A stretch of 64,000 nucleotides of DNA from the NCBI RefSeq assembly GCF_000004825.1, contig NW_008805074.1:248001-312000 (forward strand), read 5' to 3'. This document shows positions 13,610 to 26,165 of this stretch, one piece after another. The stretch is from Heterostelium album PN500. Its lineage: Eukaryota; Evosea; Eumycetozoa; Acytosteliales; Acytosteliaceae. Position 1 is the first letter of the stretch, and each line of letters opens with the position of its first letter. The translations under genes and the position numbers were made by a program. The notes under the pieces are model-generated. The model saw only the letters and a program-made list of their open reading frames with translations, searched no databases and had not been told where the DNA came from.

Positions 13610-14738
13610 TCATACTAGAATGAGTGAAAGTAATAGTTCACCACTGCCTTTTGGTTCAAGAGGTAATGAGATGGTGCATGGTGTATAGTTATTCAGTGAA
13701 ATCTTGGTGATGTCTATATTTGCTTGTCCAATGACACCTCCTTCTTCAGTGGAACTACATACTTTAAAGTAAATAACCTTCTTATCTTTAATATTAAACT
13801 GTTGTTTTGTTGTATGAGATACATGAATTAATAATCGTAAAAGTAATAGAATTAAACACAAAGAAATAATACTTACACTTTGTTTATAATTCCACTGTGG
13901 ATAAGGACCTGGTATTGTGTTTGATTTAAAAGCTGGACCAATAAAAGAGTTTGAATTATCTGGTTGTTTATCAATGTCAAATATACAATATGAAACGATG
14001 TCCCACATTGATTTGGTACCCATCTTTATATCTTTGCCTTCTGCCACTGTCATCTCCAATGTTATTTTCTTCTTGCTTACATCCTCCAAAGTAACTTTTT
14101 TATTTACCAATTCTATTGAAAATTAAATGAAACGAAAGAAAAAGAAAAGGAATCAATCAATCAATATCTAAACATAAGCAAAAACAAAACTTGTAAGATA
14201 ACTTACTGTTTGTAAAAATTGGATTCAGAGGATCTAAAAATCTTGCCAGATCAGATGATCTCCTGATGGCCTGCATCGGGTTGGTAATTAGGAAGTTGAG
14301 GAATTCCTGTAGTGTTTTCTTTCTTGCCTCTACCAGATGACTACTGAGTTTATTCAATTTTTTAGGAGGAAATTGAAATTTAATTTGAAAATTATGTACC
14401 ATCTTGTTTTGTTTATAATAACAATTTAGTAAAGTCAGACTTCTATTTAACAATAATCTTCAACTAAATAAACATACCAATTGGTATAATGAAAGAAATT
14501 CTGAAAATCTTCTTGCAATACTATATTCCTCACCATTTTCAACAACTATATCAATAATGTATTCCTATTTTAGGTAGTAGTGGTAGGTATGTAGTGATAA
14601 TAGATGATTAGAAAGATTTGTTTCTTTTTTCTATTAAGTAAATATAGTTACAGTAAACTTTTTTGAATTCTTTTCACGTGTCTCTGCTTTTGGAATAGTG
14701 ATTGCTCTTTTATCTAATGTTGTATATGTAGTTGACAT
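13610..14738 (-). CDS. PX and C2 domain protein
   Basis: Five exons (14738-14652, 14564-14478, 14402-14207, 14112-13877, 13798-13610) give 264 residues. The first half is a phox-homology domain: a beta strand (EYIIDIVVENGEEYSI), the phosphoinositide-contact motif ARRFSEFLSLY, then FPPKK and an ERK-like VEARKKTLQEFLNFL helix. In PX domains the RRF arginine and the later basic residues bind PI3P or related lipids. The second half (about residues 135-264) resembles a C2 domain: ITLEMTVAEGKDI, PQWNYKQS, then VIYFKVCSSTEEGGVIGQANIDITKI and a C-terminal GSGELLLSLILV strand. Together these suggest a peripheral membrane protein of endosomes or plasma membrane. The C2 call is weaker than the PX call. 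The exon 3 acceptor (AACAAG) was chosen because it is the only one keeping the frame. Confidence 0.8.
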
Positions 14739-15014
14739 TCTTTTTTATTTTTGTATTTTCAGCACAATTGTATATTTATTTATTTCACTAATAGGGTAAA
14801 CAAACATTCATTGGCTCAGCACCACCTCATTCTAAATTTAAAACAGAGGTATTGAATTTTTATCAAAATTGAGAATAAAAAAAATGTAAATCAAAAAAAT
14901 TAGATATTTTGATTTAATTGATTGATTGATTTTTTTATTGAGACACAACAGGGTGAAAGGTGATTTTGATGGGTTTGTTTTTTTTGGGGTTTATTTTGTT
15001 TTTTTTTATTGATT

Positions 15015-15139
15015 TTAAAAAATAATCTTTGACAGGTTTATTTTAAAGCCGTTCATGACGCCTACACAATGCAATATTAAATTGGATCTCGTGTCATGAC
15101 AATTGGCTTGTTCTTGACTTAATTGTTTTTTATCATTAA

Positions 15140-15196
<57 letters not shown>

Positions 15197-16327
15197 CTTG
15201 GATAGATGATGTAATGAAATTATGTTGTTGGTTGTCATCGATTTTACTTGTGTTGTCGTTGTTATTAAACATTGGAATACATTTCATTGAAATATCGTTA
15301 TATCCAGGAACTGGTTGTAGATTTTGAAAGTATTGATGATTACACTCCATTACCATTTGTTGCTCACGCTTTTGTCTTAACATATTTTCAATTATTTCAA
15401 ATGTTTTGTTGTTGTTGTTGTTAGCTTGTGACTCTTGTTTATCCAAGTAATCTTCAATCTGCTTGATATCTTGTTTTATCTTTTGTTTCGAGTGATTTAG
15501 TTGTATTATTTGTTGGATGGTATCGGGATGGTCGTTGTTATTATTCTCTTGTATCTTTGAGGTGTGGCAATAGATGAAGATTTGTTTCTCGTAGCCATCA
15601 ATGAGTATTGCCGATTCCACTCCAGAGCTTATCCAATTACACATCTTCTTGTGAAGTGTAGGAATTTGATTTGTAATACCTTGCTCATACGATCTCAGTT
15701 CGATGACAAAATCAGGATGTTGAGTCTGTGGTTGGTTAGGATGCTTCATTGAATCCAATACTAAATTCCATCTTGCTTCGGTCATAAATGATATAGAAGG
15801 TATACTGAATAATAATGATTTTTTGTTAACATTTAATACAGTGCATAGCGCATAGAAAATACTTACTATTTTGTTATTTTTTGTGTACCCAAGTTAAACA
15901 TTGACTTGTCGTCAAATATATTTCCACTAATATGATTTAATTCAACCCATTCCAATAGTTGAGCATTGATTTCAAAGATTTGTCTTTGAATCTCTGGTGA
16001 GTTATCTTTGATCCAGAATACATTATCTTCACATTCGATGAGTAAATGTTCAGTGTATTCTTCGATTTGTTCAATCGGACTTTGCTCCATGTAGATAGAG
16101 GATCTTGGAAGTATACATTGGATATCTAGTGGTGTGGAAATGGGGACATTGATTCTCTTACAGCAGACTTGGTCGGTATCATTTCCTGGAATAGAGGATA
16201 GTTTATTGGTTGTAATGAATTTTTTCATATTGAAGGGATCTATCTTCCAAGGAATGAAAATACTTTGAATATCGACAGCTCTTTTCTCTTCCTCCTCTTC
16301 AACTATGAACTTGATATTGTTTGTCAT
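15015..16327 (-). CDS. Uma2-family (DUF820) PD-(D/E)XK endonuclease-like protein
   Basis: Two exons, 16327-15867 and 15804-15015, give 416 residues. The domain spans the intron: an N-terminal strand region (LEWVELNHISGNIFDD), then FMTEARWN, then PDFVIELRSYEQGI, then KKMCNWISSGVESAILID and KQIFIYC. This order and spacing match bacterial Uma2 proteins, which are common in cyanobacteria, where an eRW motif, a PDFViElrS strand and a Km-eWi-Ga---lIDp segment form a PD-(D/E)XK nuclease fold. The Asp and Glu of PDFVIEL are kept. The following residue pair is Arg-Ser rather than a clear Lys, and Ser replaces Asp in the earlier PD position (YIPSISFM), so catalysis is uncertain. A C-terminal Gln/Asn-rich tail, including about 20 Asn codons at 15140-15195, is host-like. 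The start is the first ATG in the frame. Confidence 0.72.
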
Positions 16328-16960
16328 TATCTTTCTCTTTTTGTTTGGTAGTAGCAATAGAGGTGAAACTGGAAACAAATAATAAATTCAATATGAATAT
16401 AAGAAATTGACATATCACGTGTAGTTAATTATAAATAAATATAATTATTGTTATTCTAGAGATAGAAATAAATTAAATTGTTTGGACTATAATCAACGAT
16501 TCATATATAATTTTATATTTAAAGTCAATTCAGAATTATTTTGATTTTTTTTTATTTTTTTTTTTATTAATATCTAACGGTAAGTTACTTTTTAAGGTAA
16601 CCGATAGTGTAGATAAAAATATTGTTTAACATCTTTTTTTATTTTTCAATTTCAAAAAAATTGAAATTTTGTCTATTTAATTTTATATCTTTAAACTATT
16701 GTTCAACTTGAAACTAAAGTTAGTTAATTTTTATTTTATTTTGAACTTATTTTAAATATATTATTTATTTATTTTATTTTTAAAGATTATCTAAATTTAT
16801 TTTCAAGATTTTTGTATTTTTTTTTGTTTTTTGGATTTTTTCTTGGATCAATAAGATTTCAGAATTCTGACATCAGCTGTTGGAATGGAAACTCTTTGTT
16901 TGGAAAAAAAAATAGTGATGATTCTTAAGAATCTTAAGTTTACTTAATATCTAGAATGTT
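16328..16960. other. Divergent intergenic region
   Basis: Some 630 bp of AT-rich sequence between the start of the Uma2-like gene and the next plus-strand gene. I see no gene, repeat or RNA element beyond T/A tracts. Confidence 0.6.
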
Positions 16961-17732
16961 ATGAGGATCATCGTTTATGAGTTTAAATCAAAAGAAATTA
17001 AAATTTTTCAAGATTTACATTGTGCATTAATAAAAATAATAATAACTAGAATAGCAATGGGAAAGATAGTCATATTAGGTAACAGGGAAAACGGTGATGC
17101 TTTTGTTTTGGATCAACCAGTTCCGTCACCTCTAGACTTATTACTGACAAATGATGAATACATTAAAATATTAAATAGTTTTAATAAATGTTTGAGGTGG
17201 CCTACTTTTAAAATTTCATTTATCTTTCTTGGCTTTATGTTTGCACTAAGTTGTTTAGTATCGATTACAATCAATAGTAAAACAATAAAATCTATCTTAG
17301 TAGTTGTATTTTCTACTCTTGGATCTGTTGGTGTAGTTATTGGTGTAATATTTTATTCAAAAGTATGTTATTTACATATTGAATCTAGGTTAAAAATCTC
17401 TTAAACTAACAATTTATTTTCTTTACAACCAACAAGACAAAGAAACAATTAAAAGATATAGCAAGTTTTTATAGCTCACAATATTCAGATAGAGGGTTAT
17501 CATTTGTATTCTCTGTAAATCAAGAGGAGAAATTACCACAGGTATGTATTAATATAACTATTTTACTCAAACTAAACTATTATAATAGTATCTAACCAAA
17601 AAGATGTTTAAGATAACATGTGAATTTAGTAGTTCATTTACCAAAGACCTTAATAATAATAATAATAATAGTAGGATAGCTCCAATGACCGTTTCATTTG
17701 AATTGAACGACTTGGATAACTCTTATTTGTAA
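16961..17732 (+). CDS. Small two-TM protein, possibly Golgin A7/ERF4-like
   Basis: Exons 16961-17362, 17437-17541 and 17604-17732 join in phase to give 211 residues. Two adjacent hydrophobic helices lie at about residues 88-130 (ISFIFLGFMFALSCLVSI and SILVVVFSTLGSVGVVIGVIF). They are flanked by an N-terminal soluble part containing TNDEYIKILNSFNKCLRW and a C-terminal part with GLSFVFSVNQEEKL. The layout (strand-rich N-terminus, 'eYi-iln-fN' motif, hydrophobic hairpin, C-terminal beta segment) resembles the Golgin A7/ERF4 family of palmitoyltransferase cofactors. The match is by pattern only and the cysteines of that family are not obvious. A second in-frame ATG at 17057 could be the true start. 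An Asn run near the C-terminus is typical of the genome. Confidence 0.6.
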
Positions 17733-17840
17733 TTTATAATATAAAATAAAATAGCTTTTTTTAAACGATTAAATCAGTAATTTAGGAAAGTAATGTATTG
17801 CGTGTGCAAGTAGTTTTTATTACAAAATTTTATTTATAAA

Positions 17841-19515
17841 TTACACTTTAATCTTTTCTTTTGTTGAATAGTTGTGTTTCATTTCTAAACCTAAACCTAA
17901 AAAGAATAGAACTATGCCAAATGCATGGTAGTGCAAGAAGGTATCTTTGAAGAAAAGAAAAGATATAATGATGGTAATGAACTTGCGGAACGACGATATC
18001 ATATTGGCGTAGAACGAATCACTGATTCTCATCAGATGTAGGTATGTGATATTCGCATAGTAACCAAGCAATATGAAAGCCATCAACAACAACAAAATGA
18101 GAATATGGTCTTTAAAGAAGATAATAGATGACTTTAGATCACCTGACATAAATACAATAGGTAGAGACATTATAGTTCCAAAGAAATTTGTAAATAATGA
18201 CTAAATAATTTAAAGTAAGAATATCAATATTAATATTAGTAAAATTGTTTATCTTTATGACTATTACTATTATTATTATTATTATTGAATACTGACCAAC
18301 TCTAATTCAGATTGAAAATCTCTTAATATCTTTTCATAGAGTATCGATTTTACGGATTCAATGAATACATAGCCAACGATTAGTAACAAACCTATCGGCG
18401 AGAACGAAAGTGAAGAAATGGAATCACCAATCGAAAAGAATACCAAACCAGAGGTCATCGCCACCACAGAGAGGTAGTCAACCATGTTGTATGAACGTCT
18501 AAATAAAATGCCACCGATGATCATCACAGGTATCAATTTCGATGATTGAAACATCACCTTTGTTTTATAATTGATAAACCTTAGTGATTCATTTCCCAGT
18601 ATCTTTGTTGATATTAAAACTAATGATAAAAATATATATAATCTAGAAATAAAAAAAAAGTATTATTAGTATTTATCAATATATATGTTGTAAATAGTAT
18701 AGTTGATAATCTATAGTTTACCTTAACTTTCTAAATGATAGCTCTTGTAAGAAATTATAAAATGGATGAGGTTGGTTATTATTATTATTATTGTTAATTT
18801 GTTGTTGTGAATTTAAAGATGGTGAAGAAGATGAAGAAGTCGGTATAATTTGGATGGTTGATTCATCGATCAATCCTTTAATTGAAAATAAGAATGAAAC
18901 AAAGAATTGTGAGAATGAATAGAGTGAAAAGAAGTTGACCTCTTGTTTTTTAAATATAAACTCTTGAAGCAACCCGTAAATAAGATAGAGTGCTATCATA
19001 TAAAATGTTACTTTGTATATCTTTATATAATCATAGTTATTATTATTATTATTATTAGAGTTGTCTGATGATGATAGATCCAATGATATTATATCATTAT
19101 TATTATTATTGTTGTTGTTGTTGTTGTTATTGTTATTGTTGGATGGTGATTGAGATGATAAAGGTGATGATGATAGTAATATCGGACTTTTACGTAGGAA
19201 CTCTGTAATCTTGTTTAGAAACGAATTATTCTGATACTTTTGATATTTATCATCGTCATCGTTATCATTGTTAACTTTGCCATTATTGAAATAGGCAGAA
19301 GCTGACAGAATCGGGGATGACGATGCTGATGTTATATAATTAAATTGTTGTTGTAGATGTTTATTGTTGTTTTTATTATAGTATTTACTATTACTATTAT
19401 CGATTGGTTGTATTAATTGTTGTTGTTGTAGCTCATTGGTAGTATTACTAGATACAGCATTCGGCTGCAAAATATCAATACTTAAGACTGTATCATCACT
19501 ATCGTCATCTTTCAT
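17841..19515 (-). CDS. PAPS/nucleotide-sugar transporter, SLC35B (UAA) family
   Basis: Exons 19515-18722, 18642-18297 and 18200-17841 give 499 residues. The first 165 or so are low-complexity Asn/Ser/Gln/Asp sequence, unusual for a carrier. Then follow about ten hydrophobic helices. Motifs fit SLC35B2/B3, the Golgi transporters of the sulfate donor PAPS: FINYKTKVMFQSSKLIPVMI corresponds to the family's 'lnYpTqvifKscKLIPVMi' segment, followed by the UAA-family helices SVVAMTSGLVFFSIGD, TNFFGTIMSLPIVFMSGDL and SDSFYANMISSFRKFITII. The gene should supply PAPS to Golgi sulfotransferases. Substrate choice within the UAA family is inferred from the KLIPVM motif. The last donor is GTCAGT, less standard but the one that keeps the frame. 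Confidence 0.83.
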
Positions 19516-20873
19516 AGTTATTATTATTATTTTATTTTTTATATCATAAATAACAATCTACTTTTGTTGATTAGATTTTAAAAAAATTAAAAAAATTAAA
19601 AATAAAAATTCTATTTATAAATAAATGAATTATTATTATTATTATATTATTATTATGAATTGCTTAATAAATAATTTATTTATTTGTACAACATGTTTGT
19701 AAAAAACAACTCTCAATGTATTCGTCCAATAAAAAAAAATGAAAACGTAGTGTGACCACATCTATAACCATGACGATTAATAATATGATGATTTGTTTTC
19801 ATATTTTCTCTAAAAGAATTTATAGTTTATATAAATTATAAGATATTACAATTAATTGATTGATATATTTGTTTTGTTAAACAATTTTTTATTTTTTATT
19901 TTTTTTTAACAAAAGGTAACACAAAACATTGATCATATCTTAAATCGGAAACGAACTGAACCATTTATTTCATATCGTCAAGTCAGAAATAACACAAAAA
20001 AAAATCTAGATCTATTAATTCAACGAAATTACTAAAAACGCCTTAATTTGTAAACAAAAATAAAAAATCTAACTGCGAAGAGTGTTGGTGAACAAAAAAA
20101 AAAATTTAAAAAATTTAAAAAATTTTAAAAAAGGTTTACTTAATGTTCAAAATTGTGTTTATTGAAATAACATTGAGAAATCTTTACTTTACAAGTTGAA
20201 ACTGTTAAAAGCTTTTTTAGTTCTAAAATAATATAAATAGACTATTTTTTTGAAAATATATTTATACATTAAAAAATAACTAAAAGAAGTAATAGTTTGT
20301 TAATATAAAAAGTAAATATTATCTTGTAAAAACAAACACAAACTATCTTTATCTATAGATATCAATATTTATTTGTAACTATACATCATCTTATAATGAT
20401 ATTGCAATGAAGTAAAAGAAAGATAGTAATCTATGTTTTGCCCAATGCTGAAAAAAGAATAACACCCCACCACTCACACACACAACCTTAAAAAAATAAA
20501 ATTTTAAAAAAATAAAAGATAATATGACATTAAGACATTTGGATTACAAAAACATTCGTAGACACCAACCTTGTATATGTGAGTTACAATGCTTACAATA
20601 ACAACAACAACAACAACAACACCAGACTTTGAACGCACAAACAACGCTCGCCAGCGAATTCCACAATTTCAATCTTATTAATATCACTGATAATAGCAAA
20701 GTCTTAATTTCAATTCCTTTAAATTTTCAATGTAATATTACAACCATACTTACACACACTACTCTTATTTATTGAAGGAGGTATATCATCAACTTGCGAC
20801 CACCCCCACAAGATTTTTTTTTTGTTTTTGACCCTTAGACTGTTAATTTTTTAATAATCATCATTATTTCAAG
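19516..20873. other. Divergent intergenic region upstream of phospholipase C
   Basis: About 1.36 kb between two divergent starts. It contains an (A/T)-only stretch with TTAAAAAA repeats near 20100-20130, a C/A-rich patch (20463-20490) and a CAA repeat (20599-20622) shortly upstream of the phospholipase gene, as is common in dictyostelid 5' flanks. No gene seen. Confidence 0.6.
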
Positions 20874-23792
20874 ATGGCCGATACTACTTCCGCTGATAAT
20901 ACGATCTATGAAAATGGAATGGTACGTAAACTTTAAATTTTATTGTTTTAAATTATTATTAATTTAATTTACTCTAAAAACTAAACAAACTATTTTTATA
21001 CATTCATTCTATTCATATAATTATATTTATTTATGGATTTATCAAATTTACATCAACTTTCAATAATTATTTCACAGCTTGAATTTCAACAGCATTTCAA
21101 TTTCGATAGTTTAAGAAAGCCATTAGCAGTTGATTCAAAAGGATTGGAAAGTTTGTATTTTATTTATTTCTTTATTATCATTTTTAAAGAAAAAAATTTA
21201 TTAATAGTCAATTTTATCAAAAACTATTATTATAGATGAAGAGCATACCTCGAAAATATTTAATGACTTGGAGAATTTTAAACTTGGAGTTCCAATCACT
21301 CTTATCAATTCCAAGGGAAAAGCTAATACCCAAAAAATAGTTTTCAACTTGAGAAAACATTTGTTACTTTGTTCAAAGAAGAAAAGTAAGTATCTTTATT
21401 AAATGGATTGTTATTGTTAATATTTAATATTAATATATATTTTTTAATTATAAATAGTTCCTTTATCTCAAATCGATGAGATTAGAGTTGGTCAAAAGAC
21501 AAATGTATTCAATAATTACCAATTGAAGGCAGATGTTAATCACAAGATTGATGTTGCCAATTGCAAGTCGTTCTCATTGATGTACACTGGAAAGAGAAAC
21601 ATGAGTAAGTCATTGGATTTCATCTGTGAAACAGAGCAGGAAAGACGTTTGATGGTGTCAGCTTTCTATCACACCATTTGCTCGGCAAAGTCACTCGACA
21701 ATGAAATGGGATTTGTCATGCGTGAGTTCAATTCATTCGGAAAGGATTCACTCAATCGTGATGAAATCAAAAAGTTGTTGGAGAGACTGAACTATACCAC
21801 CTCCAGTGAGATGTTGGCTCGTATGATGGCAATGGTCGATCGTAACGATGACTGTAATCTCGACTTTGTAGAGTTCTCTGATCTCTTGAAATACCTACGT
21901 TCACGTCCAGAGATCAAGATGATCTTTGAGCGTTACTCTTCAGATTCAGCTCAACATCTTACCATCCCACAGATGATCAGATTCTTCAAAGAGGAGCAAC
22001 AAGAGGATTGGAAGGAATCTGACTGTATCGCTTTAATCACCAAGTACAACCATGAAGAGTTGCCACACATTCTCTTTGAACAGTTGGAGGATTACATCGT
22101 CAGTGATTTCAACTCTGCTGCCATTCCAAAGACAAGAACCATCTACCAAGATACAAACAGACCAATCACTGAATACTTTATCAACTCTTCTCATAATACT
22201 TATTTGGCTGGTCATCAACTCAAAGGTGAATCATCTAGTGAAATGTATGTAAAGACATTGAAATCTGGTGTTAGATGTGTTGAACGTAAGTAAAAAAAAA
22301 AAAAAACAAACTTAATAATTTAAATAACTAACAAACTTATTAATAGTTGATGTTTGGGATGGTGCTGATGGTGAACCAATTATTTTCCATGGTAAGACCT
22401 TGACTAGTCAAATCAAGTTTTCACATGTTTGTCAAACTATCAAAACTTGTGCTTTTGAAATCTCTCCATTCCCAGTTATTCTGAGCCTTGAAGTGCATTG
22501 CTCTGTTCCACAACAGATTAGAATGGCTCACCATCTTGTAGAGATCTTTGGAGATATGCTTCCAACACCTTTGGCCGAAGATGCCAAGGTATTCCCAACA
22601 CTTGAACAATTGAAGCACAAGATTCTTTTGAAGGGACATCGTGCTGCTCAAGTTGCAACCACCCCAGGTGAAATCCAAGATATCCTAAATGAGGATGAAG
22701 ATGAACAGGAGGAAGAGTTGGATAGTTCAGCCGGTTCAGTCTCTGCTTCATCGTCATCGTCTGCCGCTTCACCATCGTTGACATCATCAACCAGCAGCAG
22801 TATCCTAAAGTTAGGATCATCTTTAGCCACCTCGTTGAAATTGAAGAAAAAGAAAGACGATGGTGCAAAGAAGAAGCCTGTCAAGGTAAAGATTGCAGAT
22901 GAACTCTCAAGATTGATCTATTTGATCGGTTCAGGATACAAGTCACCGGATTTATCAAAGATGAAATCACCAGCTTACATGCACTCATTGTCAGAGGGTG
23001 CCATTAACAATGTCCTAGGCAGCTATGACTCTGGTAAGGTTGTCAATCTCACACAAACTCACTTTATTCGTGGATATCCAAGAGGTACAAGATTCGATTC
23101 CTCCAATTTCGATCCATGTCCAGGATGGTCTTTGGGAATGCAAATGATTGCACTCAATCATCAGACCAGCTCCGAACCAATCTGGGTCAATGAGGGTATG
23201 TTTGATGACAATGGTAGCTCTGGTTTCGTATTGAAACCACCTGCACTCTGGTTTGAGAGCAACCCATCAATGCAATTCGACCCAACCATTCAAATCAGAC
23301 ATCCAGCATCAAAGTACTCCAAGCTTTGTGTCGAAGTTATCAGTGGTCGTCAACTTCCAAAATATACCAAAACCACTGGTGGTGAAGTAATTGATCCATT
23401 CGTAACTGTTTCAATTCATGGATGCAAATATGATAAAGCAGAATACAAGACTAAAGTTATCGGTATGTTTATTATTAATTATTATTATCTCAATCATTTT
23501 GCTAATTCTTATTATCTTTAAAGATAACAATGGTTTCAATCCATATTGGGGAGAGGAATTTACCTTCCCATTGATTAACAGTCAACTTGCTATGTTGTTG
23601 ATTAGAGTAGACGATAAGGATGCCTTCCACAGACATAATCGTATCGGTCACTACAGTATCAGAGTCGAAAATATCCGTCCTGGTTTCAGAATGATCAAAC
23701 TACGTAATGATGTTGGTGATATCATTCCACTTTGTAATTTATTATTAAGATTTACTTTATTACCAATAAAAAAAAATGATAAAAAGTACTAA
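20874..23792 (+). CDS. plc: Phosphoinositide-specific phospholipase C, delta type
   Basis: Six exons (20874-20921, 21078-21150, 21236-21385, 21458-22285, 22347-23462, 23524-23792) give 827 residues. The order is the delta-type one: PH-like N-terminus, EF hands, X, linker, Y, C2. One EF loop at about residue 215 is canonical ([12 protein letters not shown]). The X domain has [12 protein letters not shown] (catalytic His, about residue 335), VELDVWDG across the exon 4/5 junction with the Ca2+-binding Glu and Asp, FHGKTL (second His) and ILSLEVHC (Glu). An acidic/Ser-rich linker precedes the Y domain ([16 protein letters not shown]), which contains [14 protein letters not shown]2 starts near residue 690 ([13 protein letters not shown]). 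The enzyme cleaves PI(4,5)P2 to IP3 and diacylglycerol in a Ca2+-dependent way. Dictyostelium has one classical PLC of similar length. Confidence 0.96.
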
Positions 23793-23999
23793 ATTTTACT
23801 CAAACCTTAATAACAACAAGAATAAATTAAATTAAATAAAAAAAAACAAAACAATTCTTGTTTAAACAATGTTATTATTATTTTAATAACATAAATTAAT
23901 TAATTAAATAATACCTATTTAATTTACATTTGAAGTATTATATATAAATAAAAGTACTAGTTTTTGTTTTAAAATTTGTTTTTTTTAATTTTTTTAATT

Positions 24000-26165
24000 T
24001 TAGAATACTGGATGACTGAATGTATTTGCAGCGGTAAGGAAACCTTCCTCTTGTTGGATGAATTGATTTGTAATTTGGTTGAGGTGTCTTTCGTCTTCTT
24101 TGAGTCTGTCTTTGGTGACTGAGACTTCAAAGAGTTCTTCCAACATAACGTCAGAGAGGATGGTGATCTTTCCTTGTACTTCACCCCAGAGGTCGGTTTG
24201 CATTGGAATCAAGAAGTAGTTGTAGCATTTCAACATGATGTTCTTGGTGATACGTGACTTGATATCACGGAACAACTTGGCTGCCAACTTGTTGACGATG
24301 GCTTGGGTGTCGGTTTGTTTGTCTTCAGAGAGCGACTTCAAGTCGTCGTTGTTGGCCAACTCCCAATAGATGAGACGAGTAGTGTAGAATTCATCGATAC
24401 ACTTGCTCTTACAGGTCATAACGATCTGGTCGATAAACTTAAAGTACATCTCCTTGATGGAGTGAGTAAAGTATGGATGGTCGTCGATGTTGACAAGCGA
24501 CGAGCTGTTGGCGCTTGACGAATGGTGACTGGAAGAGCTGCTGTGGCTATTCACAGAGATACCACCTGGACGCAAGCTATTGAGAGTGATTGGAGCACTG
24601 TCAAATGTTGGTGAGGAAGCTGCACGACGCAATTGGATACGACGTTTGTTCTCAATCATACGATCGACAATATCAACGAGACGACGCAAGATGTAAATGG
24701 CACGACGGAACAGTTGGTCGACCAATGGTTTCAATGCTTCCTTTGACTTCTTTTGAGCGAGATCACTAGCAGCCCATGCAAGAACAGAGACATTGTTTGG
24801 ACGGTTCGATCCGAGTGATGTAGCAACTTCGTCGGCTGACAATGGTGCCAACTCAACGCTATCAGAGATAGCTTTGAATTCCGATAGAAGACGTTCAAAC
24901 TGTTGACCTCCATAAACCTTTGAGTCAGCGAATTGTACGGATGAAGAATTCAAAATAATTGGACGATGATTTTGATCACGCCAATCACCAGTTTCATCTT
25001 GTGCTTTCTCTTCACTAAGTGTTTGACCGTTCAAAGTTGGATTACCTTCGAGTGTTCCGACAACTAGCTTCTCAATGGATTGGAGGAATTCCATAACATA
25101 GTTGGAAGCGATGATACGGAGTTTACCGGCATTCATATTGTCGAGCTGTCCCTTCAACTTGGAGAGTTGCTCTTCGCTTGACTTGCGGAATGCACGCAAA
25201 CGCTTCAAAACCTCTGGAATTGCCTCTTGATAACGACGCCATGTCAACTCGCTGATTGCATGACGGAACGATGTCAAACCAATGGAACGTTCGAAACGAC
25301 GGTCGTATTGGAGCTGTTCCAACACTTCAGCATCACGATTTTGAAGTTGGAGAATGGCTTCGTTCAATGCCGACTTGTTGGCAGCGGTGGTTGGAAGTGT
25401 CAAGAAGAAAGTGAGGGCATCGGCGTTTGGCTGGGAGAGTGCACGATTCAAATCACGGGCATTTGTGAACGTCTTGAGGAACTCTGAGAATCCAGTGAAA
25501 ACAAAGATGGAACGGTCCAATTTTGGATCGTAACGCTTGGCGCTATCCACCATAGAAACAGAGGGTCCGGACTGTTCGACAAACAACAACATTCTCTGAG
25601 CGGGACGTGCAAAAGTTTGAATGGTTTCCTCATCGGATGCCTCTGGCAAGTTGATGAATTGCATATTCAAACAGTAGCGATATTCAAATTGAATCTTGAT
25701 TGGCACGGTTGACACGACATTTCTGGTGGCGATTTCACGAGCTACCTGGTCGAGAGCTACTTCTTTGTCTACTTCAAAATTCTTGAGGAAACGATCGCGT
25801 TTGAAGAGAATGTGTGGTTGATCGTATGCTGGATTGTTGACGAGATTTATGAGGATTGGACGAAGAGTTGAGGTGATCTCGCCCAATGGATAACCAATAA
25901 AAGTTTGAATCAAAGAGAATTTACCAACGTTGTCTTTTCCAATTACTACAAACTCTGGTACTTCGATCTGTGTATTCAAATCTCTAGCTAAAATCATAAT
26001 CTTATTATAGGATTTATACATTTCACCAAACTTTTGATTATCGAAATTTAAAGGAAATGGAATAACCGTTGAAATTGGTTTAAGACTATATGAATAATAA
26101 TAGTTAGTATTATAATTTATTAGTGTAATTGTTTTCTTTACTTACACTCCAGATTGTCTATCCAT
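24000..26165 (-). CDS. Dynamin-like protein with degenerate GTPase motifs
   Basis: A 20-nt first exon (26165-26146) joins in phase to 26085-24000, giving 701 residues. The N-terminal domain has dynamin layout: PEFVVIGKDNVGKFSLIQT stands where dynamins have G-x4-GKS, then a switch region GEITSTLRP, then MQFINLPEASDEE in place of DLPG, then a FARPAQRMLLFVEQS strand and IFVFTGFSEFL where T(K)LD is expected. The P-loop Ser/Thr is replaced by Phe and the DxxG motif is lost, so GTP hydrolysis is doubtful. The stalk/GED-like C-terminus is helical (KPLVDQLFRRAIYILRRL, then LKEDERHLNQITNQFIQQ). No PH or Pro-rich domain is seen. It is most like the DlpA/DlpB/DlpC and plant ARC5/DRP5B group, where Dictyostelium members act in cytokinesis. 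Paralogue assignment is inference. Confidence 0.8.
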
